Below are positions 12,232 through 22,040 of a stretch of DNA of 64,000 nt, piece after piece. Both the position numbers and the translations under genes were made by a program. Every line of letters starts with the position of its first letter. Within the stretch, counting starts at the first letter, position 1. Under the pieces are notes generated by a model. The model was not told where the DNA came from. It did no database searches and was given only the letters and a program-made list of their open reading frames with translations. Origin of the DNA: Prostheceraeus crozeri (Eukaryota > Platyhelminthes > Polycladida > Euryleptidae); contig CAJQUW010012972.1 of NCBI GenBank assembly GCA_907163375.1, positions 788,538 to 852,537 of the forward strand, given 5' to 3'.

Positions 12232-13268
12232 CAGTGGCGTCCCGTGCGCCCAGACCATAGGCCTTCACTCGGCATTGGAATACTATTTCTATACCAGACA
12301 TTTTTTATGTTACAACATTAATTTTCATAAAAGTTGAATTTTTAATAACAATTTCCCGAACATTTTTTAACGCCAAGTGAATGTGTACATGAGAAGTGAT
12401 TGCTCATGTCTCTTAACCGTCTTACTCAAGGAACAGATTACTATATCCCCTCTCTGTCCAGAACACATTTTCTCGAGAAAAAAGGAGGCAAGGTCTACAG
12501 TTTCTTGCGTTTCTCATGGCCGGTCAGCCGCTCACATGTTTGAAATTTTGATGCATTAAAATGTCTTGTGTATTTCTTATTTCTTTCTCTGTAAGCACTT
12601 TCAATTTTATATCAGGTGTTGGCCTACCTTGCTTGACGACTGTCATCTTTTCAGTATATTCCCTTCGGACGAAAGGCGTGGTTATGATCTCATCTGATCT
12701 GCAGTACTAAACATAGCGTCACATCAATCACGTAAAAACAAATTATGGAATTCTGCCGAATCTGGGTGTTCGAGTCAGATGCATTACTCTGCACTCTTTG
12801 GAGAACGCTCATCATCTGATCGCAGTCTTATCTGAACGTCAGCTTCCCTTACTATATTTAGATACCGCGTCAAGTCTGCCTCGATCAAGAATCGCATAGA
12901 ATTTCATTGCAAAAATTGGAGAAGGCAAAGCATTATGTCTATTGGAAAAGTCAATATTGGCGCGGGCGCGTGCACTTACTGCCTCACACGCACAGAACTC
13001 TTTCGCTCTGTCTGAACATCAATGCTCCGTCTGAACACACGACTAGCTTGTGTGTCTAATTGTTCGAAGAAAACAGCTGTGATTCGAGCACGTACTGCAA
13101 AACTGTTCAATGAGGTTGAGCGTGACTTTGAGACGGAAAGCTGTGCACATCTGTCACAAGAAGCTATCGAATTTAAATGAATGATGACACTTTTCATTTT
13201 TATAATTATTGGAAAATTATTTTTGAGGATGCGCCGAAGGCCTCGCAGGTACGGAGAAGACGCCACTG
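12232..13268. mobile_element. hAT-type non-autonomous element with 8-bp TSD
   Basis: The ends are CAGTGGCGTC and GACGCCACTG, a perfect 10-bp inverted repeat starting with the hAT-typical CAGNG. It is flanked by the 8-bp duplication TTGAAAAG (12224-12231 and 13269-13276), the hAT target length. A GGCCTTC word lies subterminally at both ends in inverted orientation. At 1037 bp with no recognisable transposase it is a non-autonomous derivative. Minus-strand frames inside are open for over 100 codons but unlike anything I know. Confidence 0.85.
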
Positions 13269-13281
13269 TTGAAAAGGTATA

Positions 13282-15533
13282 TAATTGTATAGGAGGCAGA
13301 ATAAAGCTTTCTGTGGGAAAGCTTCGAAGGCCTGTTGCAGAGATAGGACGGTTCAAATTCTACTTGCTAATGCATGCTAAAGCAATTAGCAGTTTTGGAA
13401 TTTATCTTGCATTGTCAAAGTTACTTCATTCATTCGTGATGATAAATAAATGCAGTGCCGTGGTAACGGGTGTAAAACTAATTGTAAATTGAATGGCATT
13501 CCCGATATCCCAGTATACCACGTATCAGGAAAATCGCTTCAAGGAAAACGTTGCATTGATTACATTCCAAATACTGTGACAATAAGAAAAAAATGCTCGA
13601 ATCTGCCGGAAACATTGGCCGTCCAGAGGAATTTCCATGACAAGAAAGGGACGCCTTTTTGGACTAAAAGATTCACCATGTGTATTCAGTTGTAATAAGG
13701 CACAACAAATCACGTGAAATCCATGAACGAAACATTCTCAGTTGAAATAGCAGTATCCACTGCAGACGAGTTCGATACATCCGATAAGCGCAATGGCATA
13801 AAGAGATTCATCGAACTGATAAAACTGCTTTTTTAACAATGTTTGGCTGATTCATGATGACTCTATGCAGTTTTCTACAAAAATTGATAAATTTATGAAT
13901 ATACGAGTATGTGTGAAATCATGCATGCGGAAATCTTGTGAATACAGTCGAACCTATCTTATTGCCAATTCAAGGGACCTGCATAAAAATTTGCATTAAC
14001 ACAGGTTTTGCAATAATAGAGGTTACAGACGAAAACACCAATGTACGACGATTTTTTAATTATTACATCCATGCGTTATATCAAAGAAAAAATTTCATGA
14101 ACAATTATTTGATTAGAAAAGAAATCATTAACCTTGGCCTGTGAAAATCTGCGACCTAAATCACGAATGACAGCTGCCTCAAGATCAACAGTATATAATG
14201 CGAGCCTACACTGCTTGCAGTACATGCATATGATGTTAAGGGATAGAACTGTGTATAGAACTCTTACATGCCTGCCCTTTATGCCTGCATGTACAAAGTA
14301 TTGTCGGTTCATTACGCACAGTACCGGTGCGGTATAGTCTTGGTCATATTAATCTTAGGTGAAATCATAATCTCTGCAATGACGTCATTATTGAGGTTAT
14401 CAAATTTTAAGGTTTACAATTGCATGTAGAAAAACGTCCTCAGGCACAGAAGAACTATGACATGGGATACTTTCAATATGCGTGTTGATAAGAATACCTA
14501 TCTCAAGCAGCTTGATATCGAGCTGCAATGAATTATCCAAGTACAGTAATTACAATCGACTAGTGATGTTAACAACTTCACCGAAACATGTAGCATTGCA
14601 TTATACAAAGTGAGGAGGAATTAAGCTTATGCGATGTACAAAATCTACACGTTTATGAATAGGCTGCTTATAATTAAGCTTTGGAAATATAGTCTATGTC
14701 TCTCTCTCTCTCCCCTATAATAAGACTCTTGATTGAGAGAGGTCTTCAATAGCAAGACTGATGCTTGCTTTTTTACCTTGAAGGCTGAGTTTTTATACTT
14801 AACTGATACCTTTGATAGTAGTCATTTCATGATGTGGTGGACGAGTGAAACCTTTGATATGTGATTGCCATGCCACAAATCGGAAATGATAAACATTATG
14901 CTATGAAATTCTTCCTTGTGATCCGAATTCATCTTGGAAAATTAGGCATCCGACTGATGTTTAAAGTTTAATTATACCTTCTGTTCTATCTGATATACCT
15001 GATGAAGAACACACGAAGCAGTCGGATCACAGAACGTTAAAAAAATGGACTCTGATATTTCCAGGGAGTAAACGCTAAATCGCAGGTGCATGGTAAGACA
15101 TCATCGATTTGCACGAGATAGAAAATACATTTTTAAAATAGCTGGTTTGACTTTTTCGCCGTGTTTTCCATCGAGTATCCATCGAAAAATCCACTTTTGG
15201 TTCTCTGAAAATCAAGACGGAAATCCTGCTGTGGAAGTCATCGGTTCCATATTTTTCGAATGTGGAACATTTTGATTGAATATGAAAATCTCCTGATCTC
15301 CCCCATTCGATTCAGTGACGGTGACAGAGAGCAGATAATTCAAAGGCAACACAAAAATTCGACAAAACCTGCAAAATATTGCAAGTTTATCAGCGTTATG
15401 ATATGCTCCTATCTCTGTAACAGGCCTTCGAAGCTTTCCTGCCTCCTGAACAATTAAAGATATCTAGACCTAATTGGTCAACCTCTGAAGCAAAGTGATG
15501 AATGGAAATGGCCAGAAATGCTAAAGTCTTACT
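13282..15533. other. Intergenic, no gene seen
   Basis: Host-like AT-rich DNA with a short TC microsatellite (14699-14713). Open frames are short and unsupported. The Polinton target site GGCCTA closes this stretch. Confidence 0.5.
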
Positions 15534-15539
15534 GGCCTA

Positions 15540-16363
15540 AGTAATGGTCAAAAGACCGTTCCAGGACAGGACACCCATAAAAATAAAAAAAATTGGTATC
15601 TTTAAAAACGACATAAATTCATGAATTTAGTCCCTTTTTCAGGTTTTAAAGACCTGAATTCATGAATTTAGTCCATTCAAAAAGTACCATTTTTTCAAAA
15701 AATGGTATTTTTAAAAACAACATAAATTCATGAATTTGAACCCTTTTTCAGGTTATGAAGACCTAAATTCATAAATTTGGGCGTTTTTAAAAATACCCAG
15801 TTTTTCAAATTTTTCAAAATCTCAAATTTGAGAATTGCAATTTTCACCCTTAAAATCATGACCGTTCCAGGACACCGAAAATCATAAAAGTTGAGAATTT
15901 CAAAATTTGAGAATTACAATCGGGCGAAGCCCTAGAACCTTCGGTTCGATTTTCATTGCTTAAATCATGACCGTTCCAGGACACCGAAAATCATAAAAGT
16001 TAAGAATCTCAAATTTGAGAATTACAATCGGGCGAAGCCCTAGAACCTTCGGTTCGATTTTCATTGCTTAAATCATGACCGTTCTAGGACACCGAAAACC
16101 CGGACACCGAAAAAATCATAAAAGTTGAGAATTTCAAATTCATGAATTTTATCCATCTTTCAGGTTTTTAAAATATATCATGTGACTAAAAATATTTCTT
16201 TAAAAATGGAAGAAACAAAAATGGAAGGAACTTCAGAAATGAATGAAACAAAAATGGAAGGAACAAAAGTGGAAGGAACTTCAGAAATGGAAGAAACAAA
16301 AGTGGAAGGAACTTCAGAAATGGAAGAAACCGCAAGAATATATCCTTCGTTATCTCAATTAAA
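15540..16363. repeat. Left terminal inverted repeat of the Polinton
   Basis: Begins AGTAATGGTCAAAAGACC. It matches 34497-35304 in inverted orientation apart from one extra 18-bp coding repeat and a 2-bp length difference that I could see. It contains several reiterated words (CATGACCGTTCCAGGACACC; AAATTCATGAATTT) and two copies of a paired GC hairpin (15922-15947, 16030-16055). The inner edge includes the first part of an open reading frame also present at the other end. Confidence 0.93.
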
Positions 16364-16382
16364 CTTTTACGGAGCAGCGTGA
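16182..16382 (+). CDS. TIR-borne truncated copy of the Polinton membrane-protein gene
   Basis: This 66-codon frame starts inside the left inverted repeat. It encodes the same N-terminus as the 266-aa minus-strand protein at the right end, with repeats built on MEETKMEGTSE. Homology stops at the inner edge of the repeat, after which unrelated residues follow to a stop. It is a by-product of the gene reaching into the terminal repeat, and probably not a separate functional gene. The extra SEMEET unit compared with the right copy is the main difference between the two ends. Confidence 0.55.
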   Translation: MTKNISLKMEETKMEGTSEMNETKMEGTKVEGTSEMEETKVEGTSEMEETARIYPSLSQLNFYGAA

Positions 16383-17311
16383 CTTCTTTCTTTCTTTCTC
16401 TCTCTCTCTCTCGATCCTGTCTGTTACAGGAATATTGTATTCACAATGACATGCATTCTTTAAAACAATTGCTTGTCTTCAATGAGAATAATTCCCATAT
16501 GCTTTTAATAGAATGACCTTGAACGCAAATGGAAAAATACACCAACTATCGAACCATGTCGACAGCCATATCGACAAACTTTCTGACATCGGCGCGACAG
16601 TTGGTGTATTTTTCCATTCAAGCAATGTCGCATGAATGATTGTTATTGAAACCAAAATGAAGAGAAATGCTCATTCATTTCTCTTCTCTCTCATATGTCT
16701 ATTGTGTTTAGATTGTATTTGTTCTTTTGTTCTCATAGTGTGAATGAGATTTCACAACTCGCATTATGCGCTATTGTCTGTGATTTCCTTCACCCCTATC
16801 AGCTGAAACAATTTTAGCAGCTGCTACACGCTAATTCTTTTGAGAAATGTCTGAAATAGATTTTATTCCATTTAAAATGAGAAACATTAGAGACATTCTA
16901 AAAATATACAGCAAACAAAACCACATTAAATTTCGATTTAAATGAGATTGCTAAGCAATTGGGAATAAAGAATTTTCACATATTGATGAGTAATGAATTA
17001 CTATTGATAAAAGATGTACGAAACACTAACTCAACTCATACAATGCAACAATGTAACGTTTAAATTTAGATTAAATTAAATCATTTCAAAATTGAATAAG
17101 TAGTAAAGAAAGACATCATTAGAGACCAGTTTTAAATCAATACCCCCCCTTCTGACTAAGTAGTAAGGAAAGTCATCATTATAAAAATGTTTTAAATCAA
17201 TACCCCTTCTGACTAAGTAGTAAGGAAAGACATCATTAGAGAACAGTTTTAAATCAATACCCCCCCCTTCTGACTTCTAGGGGTCCCTTAAGAAATTTTT
17301 TTTATTATAAA
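16364..17311. other. Polinton left internal spacer: microsatellite, hairpin and gene-start relic
   Basis: After the inverted repeat come a TTTC/TC microsatellite (16382-16414) and less AT-rich DNA. A perfect 20-bp inverted repeat (16528-16547 and 16599-16618, AATGGAAAAATACACCAACT) encloses 51 bp. At 16879-17040 there is a diverged partial second copy of the beginning of the protease gene that starts at 17312. Three tandem copies of a ~59-bp unit (17098-17273, each ending in a C run and TTCTGACT) lead up to the protease gene. The spacer looks like a rearranged or locally duplicated stretch. Confidence 0.6.
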
Positions 17312-17770
17312 ATGAGCAACATAAATGAGTTTTTGAAATTATATGGAACACAAACGACAACGAATTTCGACCTAAAGAAAATCGCAAATCAATTGGGAAT
17401 AAAGAATTTTCATGTTCTAATGAGAAACGAATTACAATTGATCAAAAATAAGCCAACAGGAACCTTCAGTTCCCGGAACAAAGTTCCATCAATAACTGTA
17501 AATTTCATAACAAATCTTCATACGTCAAATGAAAAAGGTGTACATTGGTCAGCAGGCGTTAAAAATCATCAGCAGAACTATTATTTTGATTCATACGGTT
17601 TGCCCCCTACAAATGAAGTAAAAGAATTACTTGGAACGGGAACATACAATACATTTCAAATTCAAAAACCAGGAACTACCTATTGTGGACAATTATGTTT
17701 ATACGTTTTGTACAAATTACAAAAAGGAGTACCATTTCTAGATATTATGTTAGAATTGAACAATCTATAA
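17312..17770 (+). CDS. PRO: Adenovirus-type cysteine protease of the Polinton
   Basis: At 152 aa this is a compact C5-family (adenain-like) protease, which in adenoviruses and inferred Polinton virions cleaves capsid precursor proteins. The catalytic set is visible: His78 in GVHWSAG, Asp93 in YYFDSYGLPP and Cys125 in TTYCGQLCLYVL. The order His-Asp-Cys and the CGQL block are typical of Polinton PRO proteins. It reads inward from the left end and converges with the PLA2-integrase gene on the opposite strand (35-bp gap). A partial relic of the same gene start lies just upstream. An AGC-GAA-GCT palindrome follows the stop at 17775-17783. Confidence 0.93.
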   Translation: MSNINEFLKLYGTQTTTNFDLKKIANQLGIKNFHVLMRNELQLIKNKPTGTFSSRNKVPSITVNFITNLHTSNEKGVHWSAGVKNHQQNYYFDSYGLPPTNEVKELLGTGTYNTFQIQKPGTTYCGQLCLYVLYKLQKGVPFLDIMLELNNL

Positions 17771-17804
17771 CTCAAGCGAAGCTAGCTAAAGCGCCACCTA
17801 AAGG

Positions 17805-19217
17805 TTAAAGCTCTGTTTTCTGTAATTCATTTTGATAAAAACGGCCTCTGATATCCTCATTATCTAAATCTTTAATTTCATAAGTAATCGGATAACTTTG
17901 ATTTATTTTGCAAACTTCAAATATTTCTTTAGTCCAATAGCCAACAAAGCCTTTTTCAAATTTATTCTTATATTTAAATATTCTAACTCTATCTCCAATT
18001 TTAAATTTCGGCTTAAGTTTCTGCAAATTCGGATTACTCTCATTCAAATTATTATTCTCGAATATTTTCTTTCGTACTAGATCAGGGTCGTCAGAAGCAT
18101 TCTTTGGAGTTTCTTCAATACCAGAATGAACTTTATTATTGTACTCATCTACAATTCCTGGTAATATTTTTAACCATTTCTGATTTCTTTGCTCAGTAAA
18201 TTTCTTGAATAATTTATTTTTTAACGTCCGATTGAATCTTTCTATCACTACGGCCTTCCCTGCATTTTCAGTTGAATAAACAGTTTCAAATAATGGTTGA
18301 ACGTTTCGGTTATAAAATTCCGATCCTTTATCAACAAACAATTTTTTTGGCTTTCTATTACTTTCTTTAAAGATTTCTTCAAACGCATATTTAACTGATA
18401 GACCACTTTTATTTTTTAAAGGTTTTACCCAAGCGTATCGTGTATATAAATCTATAACGGTCAATGCGTATTTATAATCAGACTTTGTCCTAGAACCTTC
18501 GGTTCGATCTTTTTCATTCGGCATATGAATAAGATCAGCACTCCAAATATCATCTTTATTAAATACTTTTACTTTCAATAAATATTTAGGCCTTCTATAT
18601 TCCTTGTGGATTTCGGACGCGTAGGTTCGAGCGTTGCTCTCAGAGTTATTAGTTCGAGCGTTGCTCTCAGAGTTATTAGTTCGAGCGTTGCTCTCAGACA
18701 GCTTAGCTGTCGTTTCATTTAAACCCTGTCCGAATAATATTTTAGCTTGTAAAGCTTTCTTAACAAACATTCTTTCAATTCTTTCTCTAAATGTAGGATT
18801 TTGAATACTATCTAATTCTTGAATCATCTTCTTATCAGCTGCATGTCGAGAACTTAGATCATGATTTCGATAAGCTAAATCATGCCTGTAAGCTGCGGCA
18901 TCTACTCTATTTATTGGTTCTTCACCTGGTTTCGGATTATTATTCTCATCTAGTCTTATATCTAATCGAGTTCCTGGACCAGTATATGAATGACCAGGAA
19001 GATGTTTTTCTTTCGAATATTTACTCCAAATAAATCCAGGAAAGTTTTCTAATGTTTTTTGTATGTCACCACCGTAGGTAGTAGCCAAACTTTGTTTGTT
19101 GTCGTTACCTTCATAAATTTTACAATTTGAGTTTTTATTTTTGTTTAATAGATAATTCAATAAATCTAAATTAGAAATTTTTAATTTAGTTAAATTTTCG
19201 GAATTTGTAGAATTCAT
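17805..19217 (-). CDS. INT: PLA2-like domain fused to retroviral-type integrase
   Basis: At 470 aa it joins two modules normally separate. Residues ~60-130 resemble the parvovirus-type phospholipase A2 domain, with calcium-loop-like YTGPGTRLD (79-86) and catalytic-type HDLAY (112-116), a module used by viruses to breach membranes. Residues ~175-198 are three ESNARTNNS repeats encoded by palindromic DNA. Residues ~224-400 are an rve integrase core with SADL (Asp228), FVDKGSEF (Asp296) and VIERFNRT (Glu326). The C-terminal ~70 residues look like the chromo/SH3-like tail (FKIGDRVRIFKYK). I do not see an N-terminal HHCC zinc domain. The integrase inserts Polintons with 6-bp duplications, which matches the flanks here. 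Whether one polypeptide or later processing products act is unknown. Confidence 0.88.
   Translation of the reverse strand: MNSTNSENLTKLKISNLDLLNYLLNKNKNSNCKIYEGNDNKQSLATTYGGDIQKTLENFPGFIWSKYSKEKHLPGHSYTGPGTRLDIRLDENNNPKPGEEPINRVDAAAYRHDLAYRNHDLSSRHAADKKMIQELDSIQNPTFRERIERMFVKKALQAKILFGQGLNETTAKLSESNARTNNSESNARTNNSESNARTYASEIHKEYRRPKYLLKVKVFNKDDIWSADLIHMPNEKDRTEGSRTKSDYKYALTVIDLYTRYAWVKPLKNKSGLSVKYAFEEIFKESNRKPKKLFVDKGSEFYNRNVQPLFETVYSTENAGKAVVIERFNRTLKNKLFKKFTEQRNQKWLKILPGIVDEYNNKVHSGIEETPKNASDDPDLVRKKIFENNNLNESNPNLQKLKPKFKIGDRVRIFKYKNKFEKGFVGYWTKEIFEVCKINQSYPITYEIKDLDNEDIRGRFYQNELQKTEL
18490..18711. repeat. Cluster of 3-nt-loop GC palindromes inside the integrase gene
   Basis: Five small palindromes lie in coding sequence: GAACC-TTC-GGTTC (18494-18506), GAGC-GTT-GCTC three times at 27-bp spacing (18629-18639, 18656-18666, 18683-18693), and GACAGC-TTA-GCTGTC (18697-18711). 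Each has a loop of exactly three bases. They encode the RTEGSR and ESNART segments of the protein. Confidence 0.8.
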
Positions 19218-19403
19218 TTTAAAAGATAAAAAAAAATTAAAAAGATAAAATAAAATAATTGTTTTACCGAAAAAGGTTCTGAGGTTATTACCTTATCATA
19301 CTAGGACTTAGATATATTCCAGAACCATCTTTAGTTTCTTTAATTTCAATTAAATCATCAACATTGTGGAGAATATTTTTAAGAACTCGTTTTCCTTCAT
19401 CAA
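19218..19403 (-). other. Short Polinton spacer
   Basis: Between the PLA2-integrase gene and the next minus-strand gene. A minus-strand stretch of about 39 codons (~19408-19292) without an obvious start reads like coding sequence (DLIEIKETKDGSGIYLSPS). It may be a small or remnant gene; I cannot assign it. Confidence 0.3.
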
Positions 19404-19829
19404 CTAATTAGATTTACTAATAAAATTATCTACTACTCCTTTTCCTTCGGGCGAAGCCCTGGAAGACATCTCCGTTGACCCATGAACCGATGTCCCTTCA
19501 CCCCTAGCAACTTTCTCTAACTCTCTGTTATGACGTTTTTGTTCTTCTAATGCTGCCTTCTCTGATTTATTTTTATTTACTGCTTGGACAATACCAGCTG
19601 TCCCACCTGCAACACTTCCTGCTGCTGCTATGCCACCTATTATTAGAGGAATTAATGGGAGAATCCCGCCATTCTTTTCTTCTTGTAATTGAATATTCTC
19701 TATCATTGGTTTACTTATGTAATACTTTTTTTTATTAATAGTAATAGTTTTAGGGGTATTTTTGTCAACAATATTCCGTAATTTTAATTCAACAGTTTTA
19801 TTATTAATATTACTTTTCGCTTGCGACAT
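19404..19829 (-). CDS. Small Gly/Ala-rich hydrophobic virion-type protein
   Basis: The 141-aa product has a basic N-terminal third and a hydrophobic Gly/Ala segment (residues 54-84: GGILPLIPLIIGGIAAAG and on). A charged helix with EEQKRHNRELEKVARGEG follows. Small proteins with such a segment recur next to the capsid genes of Polintons and adintoviruses and are compared with adenovirus core/minor proteins such as pX or pVI; that assignment is inference. Residues 122-129 (SSRASPEG) are encoded by the GGGC-GAA-GCCC palindrome, so a dispersed hairpin has been absorbed into the C-terminus. It lies in the same-strand block with the capsid gene. Confidence 0.7.
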   Translation of the reverse strand: MSQAKSNINNKTVELKLRNIVDKNTPKTITINKKKYYISKPMIENIQLQEEKNGGILPLIPLIIGGIAAAGSVAGGTAGIVQAVNKNKSEKAALEEQKRHNRELEKVARGEGTSVHGSTEMSSRASPEGKGVVDNFISKSN

Positions 19830-19845
19830 TTTTAATAAAAAAATT

Positions 19846-20045
19846 TTAAGTTATCAAAAATTTAAATCTATTCTAGTTATGAAAAATTTTAAGTTATCAA
19901 AATTTTTAATCTATTCTAGTTACCAAAAATTTTAAGTTATTCTAGTTATGAAAAATTTTTAAGTTAAGAATTTTTAATCTATTCTAGTTATGAAAAATTT
20001 TAAGTTAAGAATTTTTAATCTATTCTAGTTATGAAAAAATTTTAA
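19846..20045. repeat. AT-rich tandem repeat between capsid-side genes
   Basis: About five to six imperfect copies of a ~35-bp unit (AAAATTTTAAGTTA...ATCTATTCTAGTTATG) fill the gap downstream of the major capsid gene. No function is evident; it may hold transcript ends for the minus-strand genes. Confidence 0.7.
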
Positions 20046-21380
20046 TTAATTTATTCTAGTCATCTTCCCATTAAGAATTTCAATAGAATATTTTACATCT
20101 TCTAGCAATAAACCATAAGCCATCAATGAAGTTGTGGAATCTTTCTTTTCAATATTAATTGTTACATCACAACCATTTTTAATAATATCTTCAGATTGTG
20201 CACTTAAATCGAAACAGAAAATTGGATATAAATGTCTCCAATCTCCAGGAGTTAATTGTGGTTCAACTCCAAATTCTATACAAAGATTTCGATAAGAATC
20301 ATATCCTTCCATAAATTGATTATTGGTATCATCGAATCTTAATGGATCAATTGGATATCGAGTTTGATTTAATGAAACTTGTAAACTTCGAATTGTATTA
20401 ATATGAAAAATATTATTGTTCTTATCAAAACTTGGAGAATTATTTCTTTGAAATGTTAGTAATAAATATCTTGGAGTATTCGCAGTTCTAGTAAAATGCC
20501 AGTTAAATCTTTGTTCGGAAAAAGTTACTGAACTAGCAGTTCTCTTTAGAAAATTAACTGGAATTGGTTTGTTAGTATTTAATCTTTTTGCAATAGCTGT
20601 TTCAATCTCTAAACTAGGAGTAATATGCTTAATCCACCATTCAAGTCTATCAATTTTTAAATATGCTTTTTTTCCAGTCTTACCAAAAAAGATTAATTCA
20701 TTATTTGCTGTACGATGAATTATTAATTTAAATTTTAACTGATATGATATTTTAACATAATCTAAATATCCGAATAATGGAGACAATGACCAATTTACTG
20801 TTTGCTTACTTTTCTTGTTAAATTCACGTCTTTCTTTATATGCAGTATTGTTTGTTTTATTTAAATGTTTTGCAATATTTTCTACATCTTTCGCAATTCC
20901 TGCGGCATCTGTTCCAGCGTGAGTTAAATCCTCAATAATTATGCCATCATTAGTATCAGGAAACCAACCTTCGATTTCATGCTTTTTATTATTTTCACCA
21001 ATTATTACAAATCTAAGCATTGTATCAATTACACCTGGAGAATCACTTATTGTTTCTATATTTTGAGTTGCAACATCTAAACGCATTTGTGTAAATAATC
21101 TTGGAAAGAAATTATTCTCTAGTGTAATATTATCGGTATCTGGTAATGGTGTTGTAAAATTAGCATCAGAATATAGAGAATATTCACAGTGTAAAAATGA
21201 ATCAGGTAAATATAAATAACTCTGCTGATTATCAACTTCAAAGATTAAATCTCCTCCAGTATTTACTCTACTGGAAGATCCGGGATTCATAGCAATTCTT
21301 ATATAGTCATTCTTTTTTTGATTATAACTGACGAACGGAGGATCGTCTAATCTAAATTTATTTTCGATAAGCGAAGACAT
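20046..21380 (-). CDS. MCP: Polinton major capsid protein (double jelly roll)
   Basis: The 444-aa protein has the pattern of Polinton/adintovirus hexon-like capsid proteins: an N-terminal strand region with DLIFEVDNQQSYLYLPDSFL, then the conserved ENNFFPRLFTQMRLDVATQN block and SPGVIDTMLRFV. No signal peptide or membrane segment is visible. By homology it would form the pseudo-hexagonal capsomers of an icosahedral particle. It sits among minus-strand genes with the two small hydrophobic virion-type proteins, as usual. The frame is open throughout. Confidence 0.85.
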   Translation of the reverse strand: MSSLIENKFRLDDPPFVSYNQKKNDYIRIAMNPGSSSRVNTGGDLIFEVDNQQSYLYLPDSFLHCEYSLYSDANFTTPLPDTDNITLENNFFPRLFTQMRLDVATQNIETISDSPGVIDTMLRFVIIGENNKKHEIEGWFPDTNDGIIIEDLTHAGTDAAGIAKDVENIAKHLNKTNNTAYKERREFNKKSKQTVNWSLSPLFGYLDYVKISYQLKFKLIIHRTANNELIFFGKTGKKAYLKIDRLEWWIKHITPSLEIETAIAKRLNTNKPIPVNFLKRTASSVTFSEQRFNWHFTRTANTPRYLLLTFQRNNSPSFDKNNNIFHINTIRSLQVSLNQTRYPIDPLRFDDTNNQFMEGYDSYRNLCIEFGVEPQLTPGDWRHLYPIFCFDLSAQSEDIIKNGCDVTINIEKKDSTTSLMAYGLLLEDVKYSIEILNGKMTRIN

Positions 21381-21451
21381 TTTTATAAAAAATAATTTGA
21401 CTTTTTGTTTTTCTCACAGATAGAAAAAAAATTTTTACTAAAATATAATTT

Positions 21452-21952
21452 TTAGAATTTTGCTAGACCAGCTCCGCTACAGCTTTGCTGGTTAGACCGA
21501 AGGTTGCTGCTCACGCCATTACCTCTTATTTCTTCAATTGTTTTTTTATTATTTTTATTTTCAATATGTTTACTATCACCATCAACAGCTATGTTAGCAA
21601 TTTTGTTCTTTGTTTCATCTGAAAGTTTTTTTAATTTTTTTAGTTCTTCAGAATCATTCCTAAGTTTACGAATAGCTTCTAGTTGTTTTAATTCGTTTTG
21701 TGATTTAACAGCATTTGATATTGCACTAGCTGTACTACCTATAGCAGCTGCTCCTTTTGCAGCAGATGTAATCAAATCTTTATTATTTTTAATTAAGTTA
21801 ACGATACTTCCAATACCAGAAAAGATGCCATCCCCTTCTTTTTGAACGGTTTCTCTATTATCATAATGATAAACAGGATTCATACGTGGTTCATGAGCAA
21901 TTTTTTGATTTGAAGCAAAATGTTTAAGATTGTGTTTATAAATTATAGGCAT
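21452..21952 (-). CDS. Second small hydrophobic minor virion-type protein
   Basis: The 166-aa product has a basic, His/Asn-rich N-terminus and a short amphipathic/hydrophobic segment (about residues 42-82, with GIFSGIGSIVNLIK and AAKGAAAIGSTASAI). A coiled-coil-like LKQLEAIRKLRND...KKLKKLSDETKN region follows. This recalls adenovirus pVI/pX-like membrane-active minor proteins; the comparison is by pattern only. The C-terminal ~20 residues are encoded by a run of 3-nt-loop palindromes (21470-21504). It lies just upstream of the capsid gene on the same strand. Confidence 0.65.
   Translation of the reverse strand: MPIIYKHNLKHFASNQKIAHEPRMNPVYHYDNRETVQKEGDGIFSGIGSIVNLIKNNKDLITSAAKGAAAIGSTASAISNAVKSQNELKQLEAIRKLRNDSEELKKLKKLSDETKNKIANIAVDGDSKHIENKNNKKTIEEIRGNGVSSNLRSNQQSCSGAGLAKF
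21470..21504. repeat. Three adjacent 3-nt-loop palindromes
   Basis: AGC-TCC-GCT (21470-21478), CAGC-TTT-GCTG (21480-21490) and ACC-GAA-GGT (21496-21504) follow one another within the end of a coding region. Confidence 0.75.
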
Positions 21953-21992
21953 TTTTTAGTAATAAATTTGACTTTTAGGAAAAATATAAATA

Positions 21993-22025
21993 CGGGCGAA
22001 GCCCTGGAAGACATCTCCGATGTCC
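21993..22025. repeat. GC hairpin block in a Polinton spacer
   Basis: GGGC-GAA-GCCC is followed by TGGAAGACATCTCCGATGTCC. The same composite (hairpin plus GGAAGACATCTCCG) occurs at 19449-19474 inside a coding region, so a unit larger than one hairpin has been copied. Confidence 0.75.
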
Positions 22026-22040
22026 ATTATAAAAAAATGT

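Larger units (their letters stand above)
9844..13279 (+). mobile_element. Tc1/IS630-like transposon with ~350-bp TIRs, split by a hAT insertion
   Basis: The element starts TACCTTTTCAAC (9844), ends GTTGAAAAGGTA (13279) and is flanked by TA (9842-9843 and 13280-13281). Long terminal inverted repeats run 9844-10193 and 11906 to the right end. A 1037-bp hAT-type element plus its 8-bp duplication is inserted at 12232-13268, leaving three bases of this element beyond it. Without that insertion the element is about 2.39 kb. A DD35E transposase is encoded on the plus strand between the repeats. The TIRs are nearly identical, so insertion was fairly recent although the transposase is already broken. 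Confidence 0.85.

Noticed and set aside
12976-13356. 126-codon minus-strand frame across the right end of the hAT element
   Set aside because: It crosses the hAT terminus, the target duplication and flanking DNA, so it cannot be an original gene.
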